A DNA stretch of 64,000 nt, from contig CM043952.1 of assembly GCA_014529385.2 (NCBI GenBank), forward strand, positions 69,573,370 through 69,637,369, read 5' to 3'. Under the pieces are notes generated by a model. It had not been told where the DNA came from. It did no database searches and worked only from the letters and a program-made list of their open reading frames with translations. The position numbers and the translations under genes were made by a program. Positions within the stretch are counted from its first letter, which is position 1; each line of letters opens with the position of its first letter. The DNA is from Adiantum capillus-veneris (lineage: Eukaryota; Streptophyta; Polypodiopsida; Polypodiales; Pteridaceae). Shown in pieces: positions 22,991 through 35,756 of the stretch.

Positions 22991-23600
22991 CTTGGGGGAG
23001 AGACCACAAAACAAAAACGCACAGGGACCAACTACCATCGGTTAGACTTTGAGAGAACACATCATTCATTGGGAGGGTTCTTCCTAGCTCTACAATGGTG
23101 ATACATGTTCTGAATCCTCCCTCAATAGCAACTTGGACGTAGAAAAGCAAGCTTGGATCATATGAGGCCTCAAAAAATCCCATTAGCAAGAATTGTGGAT
23201 AATTTTGTAATCTATATAAAATCAAAAACCTATTAGTATAAACAAAATAAATACAAAGTAAAACCTGATTACTTTACTACATCAATCTTGTTGTCTTACT
23301 ACATCCAAAACCTTGAGAAGATGAATAACATGCATGGCTCTGATAGGGTCCCTCCATAGTAGTGGATCTAAAACATAGTTGGTGATTGTGAGTTTTAAAT
23401 TCTTTATATAGATAGATAGATAGAGAGAGAGAACGAGAGTGTGTGTGTTAAATATTTTACCTTGGATGTGTCGAGGTTGCCTTTCTAGGAGGTAAGTCAC
23501 AGAGGCGTTAGGATCCATATTCATTCATAAAAAAACAATTAGGAACTCACCAAAAATCACATGAAGTGAACGAAGGTCAAAGATTGGTGAAATCTTTTGT

Positions 23601-23603
<3 letters not shown>
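22991..23603. other. Region between helicase copies, no gene recognised
   Basis: Minus-strand frames at 22980-23225 and 23282-23524 are open for about 80 codons (for example LLWRDPIRAMHVIHLLKV) but match nothing I know. They might be captured exons carried by the Helitron; nothing in the sequence settles this. Confidence 0.35.

Positions 23604-23677
<74 letters not shown>
23604..23677 (+). repeat. (GA)37 microsatellite
   Basis: 74 nt of uninterrupted GA units. Confidence 0.95.
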
Positions 23678-23681
<4 letters not shown>

Positions 23682-23869
23682 GATCAAGGTGTGTGCGTCA
23701 AAAGATATATTCACAAACCACATAGCACAATTATGGAGATCCCCTATCATATCACTATATAAGGTCTCAAAATGCAATATCCAAAGAAGACACTCCCAAA
23801 ATTCATGAGCAAATTGGTAGACCAAAAATGTAGGCTTACAAATCTTATAAATGAGATGGGTGAACTTTT

Positions 23870-24381
23870 GTATCTACGAAGCTACTACATAATTCACTTC
23901 TTGCAAGGGTGAATGGGTCGTTATCAATGCATTTAATTTCATAAGGTCAATTGGAATAATTCCCTATAGAAAAAATTAGAAGTGTAGGTCCTCTGGTCTC
24001 CCCCTTTCCTAACACTTGTGGGATGACCATCACCTACCATAACCTTGATGGCAAAAGATGATTTCATGCGAGACATTGTCACATACAATTGACCATGAAT
24101 GAAAACAGGTATTGGGAGATATAATGTATCTACGAAGCTATTACATAATTCACTTCTTGCAAGGGTGAATGGGTCGTTGTCAATGCATTTAATTTCATAA
24201 GGTCAATTGGAATACTTCCCTATAGAAAAAAGTAGAAGTGTAGGTCCTCTGGTCTCCCCCTTTCCTAACACTTGTGGGATGACCATCACCTACCATAACC
24301 TTGATGGGAAAAGATGATCTCATGCGAGACATTGTCACATACAATTGACCATGAATGAAAACAGGTATTGGGAGATATAAT
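23870..24381 (-). repeat. 256-bp tandem duplication at the Helitron helicase end
   Basis: The block starting gtatctacgaagct at 23870 recurs at 24126, almost identically, up to aggtattgggagatataat. Period 256 bp. The duplicated part includes the C-terminal codons of the helicase, so only the copy at 24126-24381 is joined to the rest of the gene. Confidence 0.9.
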
Positions 24382-24953
24382 TCAAGAACTCCCAATGTTT
24401 GGCCTTGCACCTTGTTGATATTCATTCCAAAATCACATCTTAGGGGAAATTGTCGATGTTTCAACTCAAAAGGGAGGCCTTCTCTAGCTCCCATGAGAAA
24501 ATCAATCCTTGAAATGAACACTGCATTTCCTACCTGTGACCCTGTAATAATTTCTGCTTCAATCACTTTTCTATTGAATTGCTTACAAATCAAGCGTGCC
24601 CCATTACAAAGACCACTTCTTGGATCCAAATTGCGGAGCAACATAACTGGAGCATTTTTTTTCAAATGAAAAACATGCAGTGGAAAACCTCCCCCAAGAT
24701 CTAAACTATTTAAGAACTCAATTGTGAATAAAACGCTATCACAAACTGATTCACACACTAATTCTACACTGACATATTCCTTACAAGTACCAGGAAAATT
24801 TTTCAGTAGAAAATTGTTTATAGCATCCACATCCTTGTTGCGAGGTGTCAAAATTTCCCTATCCTTGAAAAAGGTGGCATGGCAAGAGAGTGTTTCAAGA
24901 TCTCCATATATGAAATCTATAAATGCTTGCAAACTATTTTGTGGTAGCATCAT
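24195..24953 (-). pseudogene. Helitron PIF1-like helicase, C-terminal half
   Basis: The 252-codon frame has the late SF1B helicase motifs of Helitron RepHel proteins: LTPRNKDVDAINNFLL, VMLLRNLDPRSGLCNGARL, MNINKVQGQTL (motif V region) and HGQLYVTMSRM (motif VI). The N-terminal half with the Walker A GKT loop is absent. Just upstream (24954-25400) the reading passes straight from the zone before the helicase into LPQNSLQAFIDFIYGDLET. In a complete Helitron this helicase unwinds DNA during rolling-circle transposition; this copy cannot. Confidence 0.9.
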
Positions 24954-25985
24954 GCATAATTGGTTTCATGTTTGTTGAAATGAAGCTTCTTTGAAACAAA
25001 GAAACCATTCATCATCAACATGCAATAATCCCCGTGCATTGCACGCTTCTTTAAAATTTTTCATATACTTGTCCATTGAAGGTCCGAATATCCTCAAAAG
25101 ACCTACATCCTTTGCACTTGTTGAGTAACATGCACAAATAGTACAACTCTTTGGCAGTGGGAACTATGTGGTACATTCTTCCAATCACGTCTCTCTTCTA
25201 TCTTGGAGTCCATGTTCTACTTGCTGACTTCCAAACCCACTTTGTTGGGAAGTTTATGTACAACAAATCATTGGCCTCTGGATATCTTTGATTTGAAACA
25301 AACCACTCAGGGCCAAAGCATGTATAAGTGGTACCCAAAAGGGGTGTCTTGGACACTCCTTTAGTACCACAAGTTACAAGACCCATCTTCACGTGTTACA
25401 TGTAAAATAAATTAGCATGTTCTATATCAATGGATATATTTTTTCATGTAGAATCTAAAAGTATAAAGTTCGACAAGTTTTGTGTTTTTTCGCAAAAATA
25501 ATTTACCAGTCCCCACTTCTTTTAAAGGGTACCACCAAAAGGTGCAAAAAGTGGTACCAGCAGTACATGTTTTTACCCCTCAGTGAGCATAGTCTTTTTG
25601 TTGGCATCTCTCTCCAGCACACTCTGTATAGTCACTCTGTCATTAAAGAAGTCTTGATTTTGATGAGGTAATTGAACATGGAGGCATTGTATGTAAGGTT
25701 TCTCTTGATGCAAGTCAAACCCAATAATCTGCTAGATAGCCTCAGACGCTGATACATATCGTGCATTAAGATAGTTTGTAGCTTCATCTAAACTCCCTTA
25801 AGTGTCTTGTAGAGCAATAGTCGCTTTTTCATGTCCCTTATACATATGTTGTAGATATATTTTACAGTAGATATACTGGAGCAAACCTCCACATTGATGT
25901 GTGTATTGTACCTTATTGACAAAAATGGATTGTATGGAGGAATCCATTAATTATTCATTTGCACATTCTTATAAATAGTGTGATT
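24954..25985 (-). pseudogene. Degenerate middle of Helitron RepHel protein
   Basis: In shifting minus-strand frames one can read NPFLSIRYNTHINVEV (about 25930-25880), then WFVSNQRYPEANDLLYINFP, WKSASRTWTPR, GRMYHIVPTAKELYYL and CKGCRSFEDIRTFNGQVYEKF (25300-25050). These are the usual conserved landmarks between Rep and helicase. The segment is full of stops and frameshifts. The tyrosine-containing Rep motif should be near 25860, but I cannot read an intact catalytic pair there. Confidence 0.75.
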
Positions 25986-26891
25986 TTAATCATCTCTTCT
26001 CATGTATGTTGGGTATCCTTCCCTATCCATAGTAGGTGATCCATTGAAGCCTTGAGGGTATTTAAACCTGCACTTTCGCTCTTCCATACATGGTGCATTT
26101 TTATTCAAGTTTCCACATGGACCATATACATTACACCGGCTAATAATGTCATACAACTGTGGAAACATAACCCTATTAGGAAGCTTTGCACACACCATCT
26201 TATCATAATGGGATTTCTCTGTTGGTTTGTTCTTGAGAGAAAGTATCAATAGAATGTGGGCATGAGCAAGGCCTCTCTTTTGGAACTCAATCACATAAAT
26301 ATGTCCAATAACCTTACAAAAAATATCTTTCTTAATCAGGAAGCCCATCAAATTCTTGAACTTATGGTAGAAAACACGTGCAATAAGGTTAGGACGATCA
26401 TTGGACTCTTGTCTAGGCAATAATGAGTCCTCTATCTCCTTCCATCCAGGATTGCATGTGAATGTAATGAAGAGATTGGGATTGCCTCTTTTGCAAACAA
26501 TTGCCATGGAATCTTGATAAAGTTAGTGCATTTAGCGTGGACCACCAACATATGAGGAAGGCAACACAACCCTCCTTCCAACATTAGCACCGAATAACGG
26601 TTCTCTATCACCACCTATTCCATCTCTTGCTCCGATCGTGTCTGTCAAACCTTGCTACACCTCACTGCATAGATCACTTTGATGATTGCGAACCCATACA
26701 AGCCTCAACTCCTCCATACAACTATATGCATCAATGATACTTGTAGAAATCAATTGTAGAAATTTACCTTGTATTCTCATCATCTGCTCTCTCTTTGTTT
26801 TCTTGCGGCCTATCCAACCGTGGTTTGTAGGGATTTCAACCTTCTTCACCACTTGTCTCGACTTTGGAGGAATCTCCCTTTCTAGAGACAA
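25986..26891 (-). pseudogene. Helitron Rep (HUH) nuclease part
   Basis: The 26507-25986 frame has LFITFTCNPGWKEI and the HUH motif in FQKRGLAHAHILLIL (His-Ala-His), followed by the cysteine-rich YGPCGNLNKNAPCMEERKC. Upstream, across stops, GGPR*MH*LYQDSMAIV and (26891-26655) IIDAYSCMEELRLVWVRNHQSDL match the Helitron_like_N region. The Rep nuclease nicks one strand to start rolling-circle transposition. At least three stops disrupt it. I could not locate either Helitron terminus with confidence. Confidence 0.85.
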
Positions 26892-27079
26892 TCATGGGCT
26901 CCCCATGAACATCTCCATTATTAGCTTCCACATTGCTTCTCACTTTAATCTCCTCAAAATTTTACGAAAGCATTGGAGCAATATCTACATCTGCTGCAAC
27001 CCTTCCTTGAGAAAATTCATTGCATTGATTCACATTTATCAAATGTTGGCAAACTTCCAAGAGAGCTACATTAATCCCT

Positions 27080-28870
<1,791 letters not shown>

Positions 28871-28873
28871 GAG

Positions 28874-29692
28874 CTAATCATGTATCCAAAAAAGACAACC
28901 CCAAGAATTGTGAGAAAATTTGTATCCACTACATACATGAGATAGACCCCCAAAATGTAGATCTCCATAGCCTACAAATGAGAGAGAAGAACATCTAGAT
29001 CCACAAAGCCTATAAATGAGGAAAATGTGAATATTATCATCCACTATATAACTCACTTCCTGTGAGGGTTCCCCCTGCTTTGAACTGGATGGAACATCTC
29101 CAGTCACATTAAGCCCCTTCTGGAGGCAATAGGTCGACACCAATGCATTGAGATTGTTTGTGATAGATTTGACTTCAAAGAAACTTGTACTATGTTGCAT
29201 TGCTACGGCAGTGAGTTTGTTGCTAGTGCTTCTCAATTCAGACAAAATTCTTTTCATATCCATGTTATCCTTGTCAAGTTTGTTCTCAAGAAGATACCTC
29301 TCTAAGAGACTCATGATTTTGTCCTGGTTGCTTTTTATGTTAGAAAGTTGTTCTTGCACTAAGTTTTGTTGCTGCAAAACACCATTGATCTATAGTTGCA
29401 TCTGCACCTCTAAGCGGTGAAGATAAACACCTTGCTCACGTTTTAAATGGCTCAACCCGTGAATGCTCTCTCCATAGGAAACATGTGTTGCTTCCACTCT
29501 CTCACATGAGGCTTGCATGTTAGAGTATACTGTGTGGATGGTACCTAATCCATCTGCAATCTACCTCTTTGAAGGTCCATCCCCCCCTTGGGCAACACGC
29601 TTGGAATTTCACACATTGTTGATTTGGTCTATCTCTGGGGCAGAAAGGACCACCGCCAATGAATCTCCTCTAGAGGTAAGGGCTTGCTCCAT
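28874..29692 (-). pseudogene. Coiled-coil ORF, decayed, unknown function
   Basis: From an ATG at 29692 a mostly single frame reads MEQALTSRGDSLAVVLSAPE, with stops near 29610 and 29400, and becomes fully open at 29377-28874. The open part is rich in Gln, Lys, Glu and Leu with heptad-like spacing (LVQEQLSNIKSNQDKIMSLL, LDKDNMDMKRILSELRS), suggesting a coiled coil. I do not recognise the family. A TATA-like box on the minus strand (in the repeat 29758-29831) lies about 90 bp upstream of the ATG. It lies just outside the Helitron Rep and could be carried by it. Confidence 0.5.
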
Positions 29693-29757
29693 TACCCACC
29701 CTCCCCCCCCTTCTCTCTCTCTCTCTCTCATACCTACAAAGTGTAGTCTCTCACTCA

Positions 29758-29831
29758 CTCTTACCATGACACATGGTATTTATAAGGTGATATTTGGGTT
29801 TAGAGCTTCTAAACCCATAGCTCATTGGTGT
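29758..29831 (-). promoter_or_regulatory. Promoter-like repeat with hairpin, copy 2
   Basis: Near-copy of 22055-22131. It holds TTATAAATA on the minus strand and the same 10-bp stem (29795-29817). Its position upstream of the ORF starting at 29692 fits a core promoter. Confidence 0.5.
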
Positions 29832-29839
29832 ATGACCTT

Positions 29840-30660
29840 TCCAAGTATTTGACAGCTAACATTTTCTCTCTCTCTCTCTCTCTCTCATTCACACACACAC
29901 ACACACACAGGACTCACGCCATCTCTCTCAAGAATTTTGACTCTGGACATTAACTTGCTCTCTCTCTCTCTCTCTCAAGACTCACAACGTCTTCAGCCAG
30001 ATGAAGCTATTGCTACCACATGTTTCGGGGGGGGAGGGGGGGGTTCCCTACCCTTTTGTAATAGTATAGATTAGAGGGCTTACATGAAAGTGAATGAGTT
30101 TGGTCTAATGAAATTTTTTAACAAAGTCACTAATAATGTGGAGTGTGTGTGTGTGTTTCTTTTGTGTGTGTGCATGTTGGACAAATGATTGTTTGACGTG
30201 GACAAATGGTGGACGTGTGTGTTGGAATAACTACAATACCAGACACCATCACCAGTGTATCTAGTTGGCGGTGCACAATACTCTATGTGTGTGTGTGCGC
30301 GCGCTAGTAACAACTATAACATAAACACCAAAAAAACCCTTCCAATTACAAAATACACTAGAAACTATGTCAATGAAAAGGTGGTATAACTCCCATTCAT
30401 AGCACAAACATACTTTATACAAAAGTATAAGAGAGTTAAGAGCCTGAAGATATATAAGTCCGCCATCTTCAAGCCAGGGAGCTTTGAAAACCATAGTTGA
30501 GAAGATAACCCTCACCTACACCCATGGAAACAACACAACTTTCAGTTAGCATTGCCACCGTATGCAGGTGATGCATGGGTATCCCACATGTTACAGATGT
30601 TACCCAACTAAATTTCTTTCAAAGACAAACAATAAGAAAGTTGAAGCTACTCAATTATTT
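29840..30660. other. Non-coding with CT, CA, GT and G tracts
   Basis: Contains CT arrays (about 29863-29886 and 29958-29977), a CA array (29890-29909), an interrupted G run at 30027-30043 and GT arrays (30135-30155 and 30284-30298). No gene recognised. Confidence 0.6.
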
Positions 30661-30674
30661 AGAGATGATTTCAT

Positions 30675-30884
30675 TTACAAGGGGAAGAAAACCATTTGGA
30701 GCTCCTTTTCTTTGCAATCTCTCATGAGATAAGGACAGAGACGAGTTTTATGAGGCAATTTATCCTCCAAGTGGGCCACATATACCTGTTTCTTGACTTT
30801 ACAGAGTTTGGCATTAATTAAAGCTATGTTTTCAGGGTCAGTGATAGTACTCATACGTGCAGTCAATTTATACTTTGGAGTCAC
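30675..30884 (-). CDS. Candidate terminal exon of an unidentified plant gene
   Basis: On the minus strand a plausible acceptor (ttttatgttacag at about 30897-30885) is followed by a 70-codon open frame. It starts VTPKYKLTARMSTITDPEN and ends QMVFFPL with a TAA at 30677-30675. The composition (balanced, Lys/Leu rich, no low complexity) looks protein-like. I do not recognise the family. It may pair with the candidate first exon at 32281-32366, which is on the same strand. Confidence 0.35.
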   Translation of the reverse strand: MTPKYKLTARMSTITDPENIALINAKLCKVKKQVYVAHLEDKLPHKTRLCPYLMRDCKEKELQMVFFPL

Positions 30885-31206
30885 CTGTAACATAAAATGA
30901 TGTTAGTAATTAAGTTCTACTCCTCCCTAGATAGAGTCAAAACCACATGCAAGGTAGTAAGTATAAGTGCTACACCCCTAAACACATACAACATATAGAA
31001 GGGATATTCAGTGGTACCGTATATCATCCGAAACCTAGGAAAAGGAGCCACCATGGCCCATACCCTCGATGTAATAAGCAACCACTTAAAATTTCATGAG
31101 CGACTGATTTGCAACCATGTCTACCATAATCCAAAACTTTATACAACCATACTCTCAACCTTATTCGGCCATAATCAATATAACCGTATCCCCCAACCAA
31201 ACATTT

Positions 31207-31530
31207 AAACCATGTACGTCCAAGCTGAGCAGTTTTACTAGGGATCACAAAACTAAGCCAGCCTAGTCCTTAATTGAGCAAGAATAGTAATCTCAGTACC
31301 AAACCCAATAGCTCAAACCATGTACAGACAAGTTGAGCATATTTTCAAGGGATCACAACCCTCACATGGCATAGTCCTTAATTGAGCAAGAATAGTGAGC
31401 TCAATACCAAACCCAGAAGCTGAAACCATGTACGGCCACGTTGAGAAAATTTTTAAGGGATCGCAATACTCAAATGGCATATACCATAATTGAACAAGAA
31501 TAGTAAGCTCGTATCCAACCCATAAGCACA
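31207..31530 (+). repeat. Three-copy 108-bp minisatellite
   Basis: Copies start with aaaccatgtac at 31207, 31315 and 31423, each about 108 bp, and share aattgagcaagaatagta and accaaaccca. They are diverged from each other. Confidence 0.85.
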
Positions 31531-31594
31531 TCAATATAAGAATACCTGTTGCGGCAGTTTATTTAACACAAAAAAATTACCAGGTCATGATTAC

Positions 31595-31915
31595 CCACCA
31601 ATAGGTCAACCTCATCATGTGGGTTCCTTCATAAAGTGTTTTAAGCAGGACTTCACTCATCATATTTTAACCTAAACAAAGGTTCAAGGTAACAATCATC
31701 CAGTATTGCAAGAGGATACCTCTATTCAATGATTTTTTATTATAAAAACATGCCTATGACCATACCTATTCCAGACCGTTGTTTCTCACCCAGGAAGTAG
31801 GTCAACCTTACCATATAGGGTCCTTCACCAAGTGTTAAGAAGACCTTCAATCCTAATTTTAAGCTTTTAAAGCACCATTCATCCATTATTGCAGGAGGCT
31901 ACCCTCCTTCAATGT
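31595..31915 (+). repeat. Diverged direct duplication, about 125 bp
   Basis: The block around 31602-31735 (aggtcaacct...ccttca...gtgtt...attgcaagaggatacct) recurs at about 31798-31915, with a period near 195 bp. Confidence 0.7.
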
Positions 31916-32280
31916 TAAAACAACCCAAGCCAATGACAGGACCATATATATGATTCGATAAAAAAAACCTACACTTTGAAAGGAAATCACAAACCAAGAC
32001 CACAGATACAAACGGTTGCGCTTCTTTATGATTCATCAATAAATTGAAAGCCTTTCCTAAAGGTGAATAAACCAACCGTGCCATAAGACATAGAAGGCTC
32101 AATAGAAGTACCATTACAGTATATGCATGAGGAATAGTACCATAAAATCAAGTGGATCACACCACACCATTCAAACAATAGAAAATACAAAAATGGTACA
32201 ACATAAGTTTCCATTCAAGTACCTCTACATGCATATGCATGAGGAACTAGAGAAATACAATCCATCAACTGATCGGACAA

Positions 32281-32366
32281 CAATCCACTTTAATGCCAAA
32301 AATCACTTGAGATTGAGTCGGAGAAGCCAGCTTCACAATGGCTTGCTTCTCCTTGCCCTTTGCCAT
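32281..32366 (-). CDS. Candidate first exon, unidentified
   Basis: An ATG at 32366-32364 on the minus strand opens MAKGKEKQAIVKLASPTQ and continues to about 32281, where a GT within attaaagtgg could be a donor. The region upstream (32500-32690) is GC-richer than its surroundings, like a 5' leader. No known protein is recognised. Support is weak and rests on position relative to 30675-30884. Confidence 0.25.
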
Positions 32367-32399
32367 AGATCCAATACTTAACACTACCCCTTAGTAGGA

Positions 32400-33030
32400 A
32401 GAGACATATACATTTGGAATGTACATACTACTACAACCAAGTGTACACACACACACACACACACACACTACCAATGCTAAGTGAGCATGTAAAGATCACT
32501 TGTTTATAGGGTTTGGAGTAGGTAGAACCTTCCTTCACAGTTGTAAGGCAAGCCCGAGCTCATCAGGTGAATGGTACAGTAGCGTCGCCAGGTATAGAGA
32601 GAGACGTGGAGAGAGCGTTGTTGTTGAGAAATTTGCGGTCTTGCCAGGAAAGCACCGGGCTTATGGCTGTGAGAGTTTGTGAGAGAACTCCAAAAAACTA
32701 TATGAAGGAGTTAAACCATAGATGCCATGAAGACTAGGGTTTGGAAGGAAGTGCAATCAAAGAAGTCTCACTTTTTCTCTCTTGCACTCACACACACAAA
32801 GAAAGAACACATAAGAGAATATCAAAACAACACAAAGATAAAAACATCAAGGCTATTGTCATATCATATCATGGGTAATATGAAAGGGTTAATAAATGAG
32901 TTAATAGAATTCAATCTTGGCTGACCGAATAGGCTACGAATTGTTCTTTGGAATTGTAGTTTTGTGCTTACCATAATATATATATTTTTTCTAGTGATTG
33001 GGATTAATTGTGTGTACAAATCCTCTTGGT
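32400..33030. other. Possible gene leader and spacer
   Basis: Contains a CA array (32445-32468) and a relatively GC-rich stretch (32510-32680). No coding region is supported. Confidence 0.4.
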
Positions 33031-33249
33031 TCATAGCAAGATAACTACGCTTACATCAAAAGAAAAGTTATAGTCTATGAGAGGTAGTATGATGGGATTC
33101 GGTGATAGAAGTATTTCATTGAGCCTTTCTGAGCCAAAGAGAAACACTATACATTGTTGAAAGTGTATTTTACGGCTAATCCATACGTTAATTCTAATAG
33201 ATCGTACATAGTGAAAGCGATAGAAATTATCATCATGTGGATTATTCAT
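33031..33249 (-). CDS. Leader ORF, unit 3 (72 aa, unknown)
   Basis: Homologous to the small ORFs in the leader of element A (13280-13498 and 13502-13732). Shared pattern: SIRINVWISRKIHFQQ, then FG.ERLNEIL.SPNP.ILPLIDY. It is followed at 33553-33565 by a primer-site-like sequence and LTR-like DNA, the same order as in element A. It therefore marks the 5' end of another minus-strand element (E) whose gag and pol are not seen here. Confidence 0.5.
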   Translation of the reverse strand: MNNPHDDNFYRFHYVRSIRINVWISRKIHFQQCIVFLFGSERLNEILLSPNPIILPLIDYNFSFDVSVVILL

Positions 33250-33552
33250 TTAGGATAACTCTAGTATGTGAAAAATGTTGATATGAGAGAAGAGAAGGGA
33301 AGAGAAGAAAAGAGAGTTTCCCTCCCAAGCCCTATTCTTGCCCGTAGGCAATAAGGATACTGCGGGGAGAGATGTACCTGTAGCAACAAGGAGAACCTAA
33401 AATTTGTAGAGAGGATGAATTACTAAGAGTGAGAGAGATAGGTTTGGTCAAGGAGATGAGATTAGATATATATATATGTTGGATTACAGATGAAAAAGAA
33501 AACAACAAGAAATCAAGAAAACATCAATGTCGAACACATCTTACTTGACAAA

Positions 33553-33565
33553 CCCTTCGGCACCA
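33553..33565 (-). promoter_or_regulatory. Primer-binding-site-like sequence of element remnant E
   Basis: On the minus strand TGGTGCCGAAGGG follows a CA end by four bases, the same layout as in element A. Confidence 0.4.
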
Positions 33566-33569
33566 TTAT

Positions 33570-34628
33570 TGATGGAGAGAGAAGAAGAGGGGAGATTCAA
33601 CGTTGATTTATATGCCAAGTCCAAGACCTTCTTTGATTAGAGTTGATCTTCCAAGGATAGTGTGCAAGAATGGCTAGTCTTCCTCTAGGAGAAATTGTAG
33701 GTTTAGGCTTATGTTAATGGCTAAGTACAATTTGACATTACTACTCACTCTTTCATGAATTCCTCTCATCAATGGCTTGAATGCTTGAGTCATTTTCAAG
33801 GAAAAAGAGGTCTTCTTTTATAGGTGAAGGGAACCCCCAAGGGTTTACATAAAAAGAGAAGAGCCAGTGTGAACAGAAATTGGAAAAGTTGAAAATGAGC
33901 TGTCCTTGCATGATATGGACAGACTGGGGTTCAATATTTTGATCATATCTCCTCAACCGTTGCTCTAAATAAAAAAGTAAAAATGTGGGCAGAAACTTCA
34001 GCTTATTTCCTACGACATTCTTTTTATATGAATTTTCCAATTTGGATTGGAACCTTGTGTAAAAAAATCATCAAAATACGGTACAATTTTGGCAGCAAAA
34101 GTCTTCTTGTGGTCCCCTTAGCCTAAACTTTTATTTGATTCCAATGGACACCTCATGCCATATGAAATCATGACATTACTCCTTGACAAAGTTTTGTAAT
34201 CATGCTTGCAATAATGCATTAAAATAAGTGTATCTTTGAAATCATGCCACCTAGTGTCCCACTAGGATTTGATTCCCTCCTAGTAGCTATTTAAAAAGAA
34301 ATATGAAAAATACATAGAATATATATATATATATATTGGAGTTTACCGTAGATATAGGATCTAGCTAGGGTGTGAGATGATAATGAGATAGTAGAAAGAA
34401 AGAATCAATGCTTTTGGCCCCAAGTTAAAGAGGCGGAGCTATTGACGCTTTTTCCATAGTACTTTTTGATGGTAAAGTAAGAATATGTTACCCTTGAGAT
34501 AAATAATAGGATGAGATAGAAAACATATTATTATACTTAAATATGCATATGTATATTATAGGAAATATAATTATGTATCTAAAAAGTTACAAGATAACTC
34601 TTGTAGCATGTGTTCCCACTATGTACGT
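33570..34628 (-). repeat. LTR-like sequence (remnant E, then 3' LTR of element D)
   Basis: The part nearest 33570 begins with TG and holds a minus-strand TATAAAA-like box (near 33818), like the LTR of A. The part nearest 34628 must belong to the 3' LTR of element D, because F is inserted there with an ACGT duplication. The border between the two was not resolved, and no second LTR copy exists in the window for comparison. Confidence 0.4.
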
Positions 34629-35646
34629 TGTGACGTGTTTTTACGGAATGTTGCAAGCCACCCCAAGGACTTTGGAAAGGTTTTTTTAATGCCTTTGGGT
34701 TCCTTATATGTAAATAAAGCATGCTTGTACAAAGTGTACAAAGGCGGTGTGTTCCAAGTGTCTCTACGCATGTGGACCAGTTGTGCGGGGTGCATAGTTT
34801 TGTTGTTTTTGTACATAGACATGTCGAGACTTGAAAGAGTCACTTAGTACTTGAAAAATATGAAAAAAATGGAGTTTTTATCAGCTTGAGTTCGTGAGTG
34901 AGTGGGGGATTTGACAGAGGAAGATCTAGCAGCAAGAAGCCCTGATTGCCGCGAGGGATAGAGGCGTTTGGGAGTAGAGAAGCCTGTCTTGCTAGTTGAG
35001 GGCTCGATGTGGTGAGTTGAGAGTGTGTCTCTCCTCAATGGGATGATGAAAGTGGGTTCTTAGCTCTGCATATTGACCTCTCTTCATCTTGTTTTGAGGT
35101 ATGGTGGCTATGGTGTGTGCAGCTCCTTGTGGTGCAGCTAGTCGAGGGTAAACTATGTGCTGCAATTCCTTGCTTGTACATATATCAAAGGGCAAGGTTT
35201 CCCCCAAGTTTTCCATCACTTTTTTGATTTTTTTCTCTGAAATTTGTGGGTTTTCAAATTAAGCTTGATTTGAGTGGGTTTTGGTCAAGCTATGTGTATA
35301 TATGGGAGCGCCTATGGAAGCCCTACTAGCACATGGAAGGGCGTTTGAAAAGAAATGAAGCTCTTTGAGTTATGGTCAAAAGTGCAAAGATTTCCATGGT
35401 TTTTTTCTCACTTTTTTCCTTGGTTTTATTTCTTCCTTGGTGTCTTTGAGTGCAATGGAGTGTAGTGGGAGTTGTAGCGGTGTAGAGGGAAGCTAATCGG
35501 AGCTAGTCGAGGTTGAGTGTGTGTCAAATTGAGAAAATTAGTGAGAGAAGATCAGCCCATATTATCTCGAGAGAGATATACTCTTCATCCTATTTTCTTG
35601 GTGTTGGTTTGAGGTGTTGTAGAGTCCAGCCCCCCAATCCTTCGCA
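34629..35646 (+). repeat. 5' LTR of element F
   Basis: TG start (tgtgacgtg) and CA end (ccttcgca). Aligns without net length difference to 37388-38405. Confidence 0.9.
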
Positions 35647-35756
35647 TAAACCGGTGCCCCCACGGAGGAGGAGAGAGTAGTGCTTTGCTGCTTTGATTGC
35701 CAGGTTGGATTCCACTTGGGAATGAACTCTAGGCCTTCCCTAATCTTGGTTTTAAG

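Noticed and set aside
31207-31530. CRISPR-like spaced repeats
   Set aside because: The units are contiguous diverged tandem copies of 108 bp, with no short identical repeats separated by unique spacers.
32281-32366. Ribosomal protein bL33 N-terminus (MAKGK start)
   Set aside because: Only the first residues resemble it; the following residues do not.
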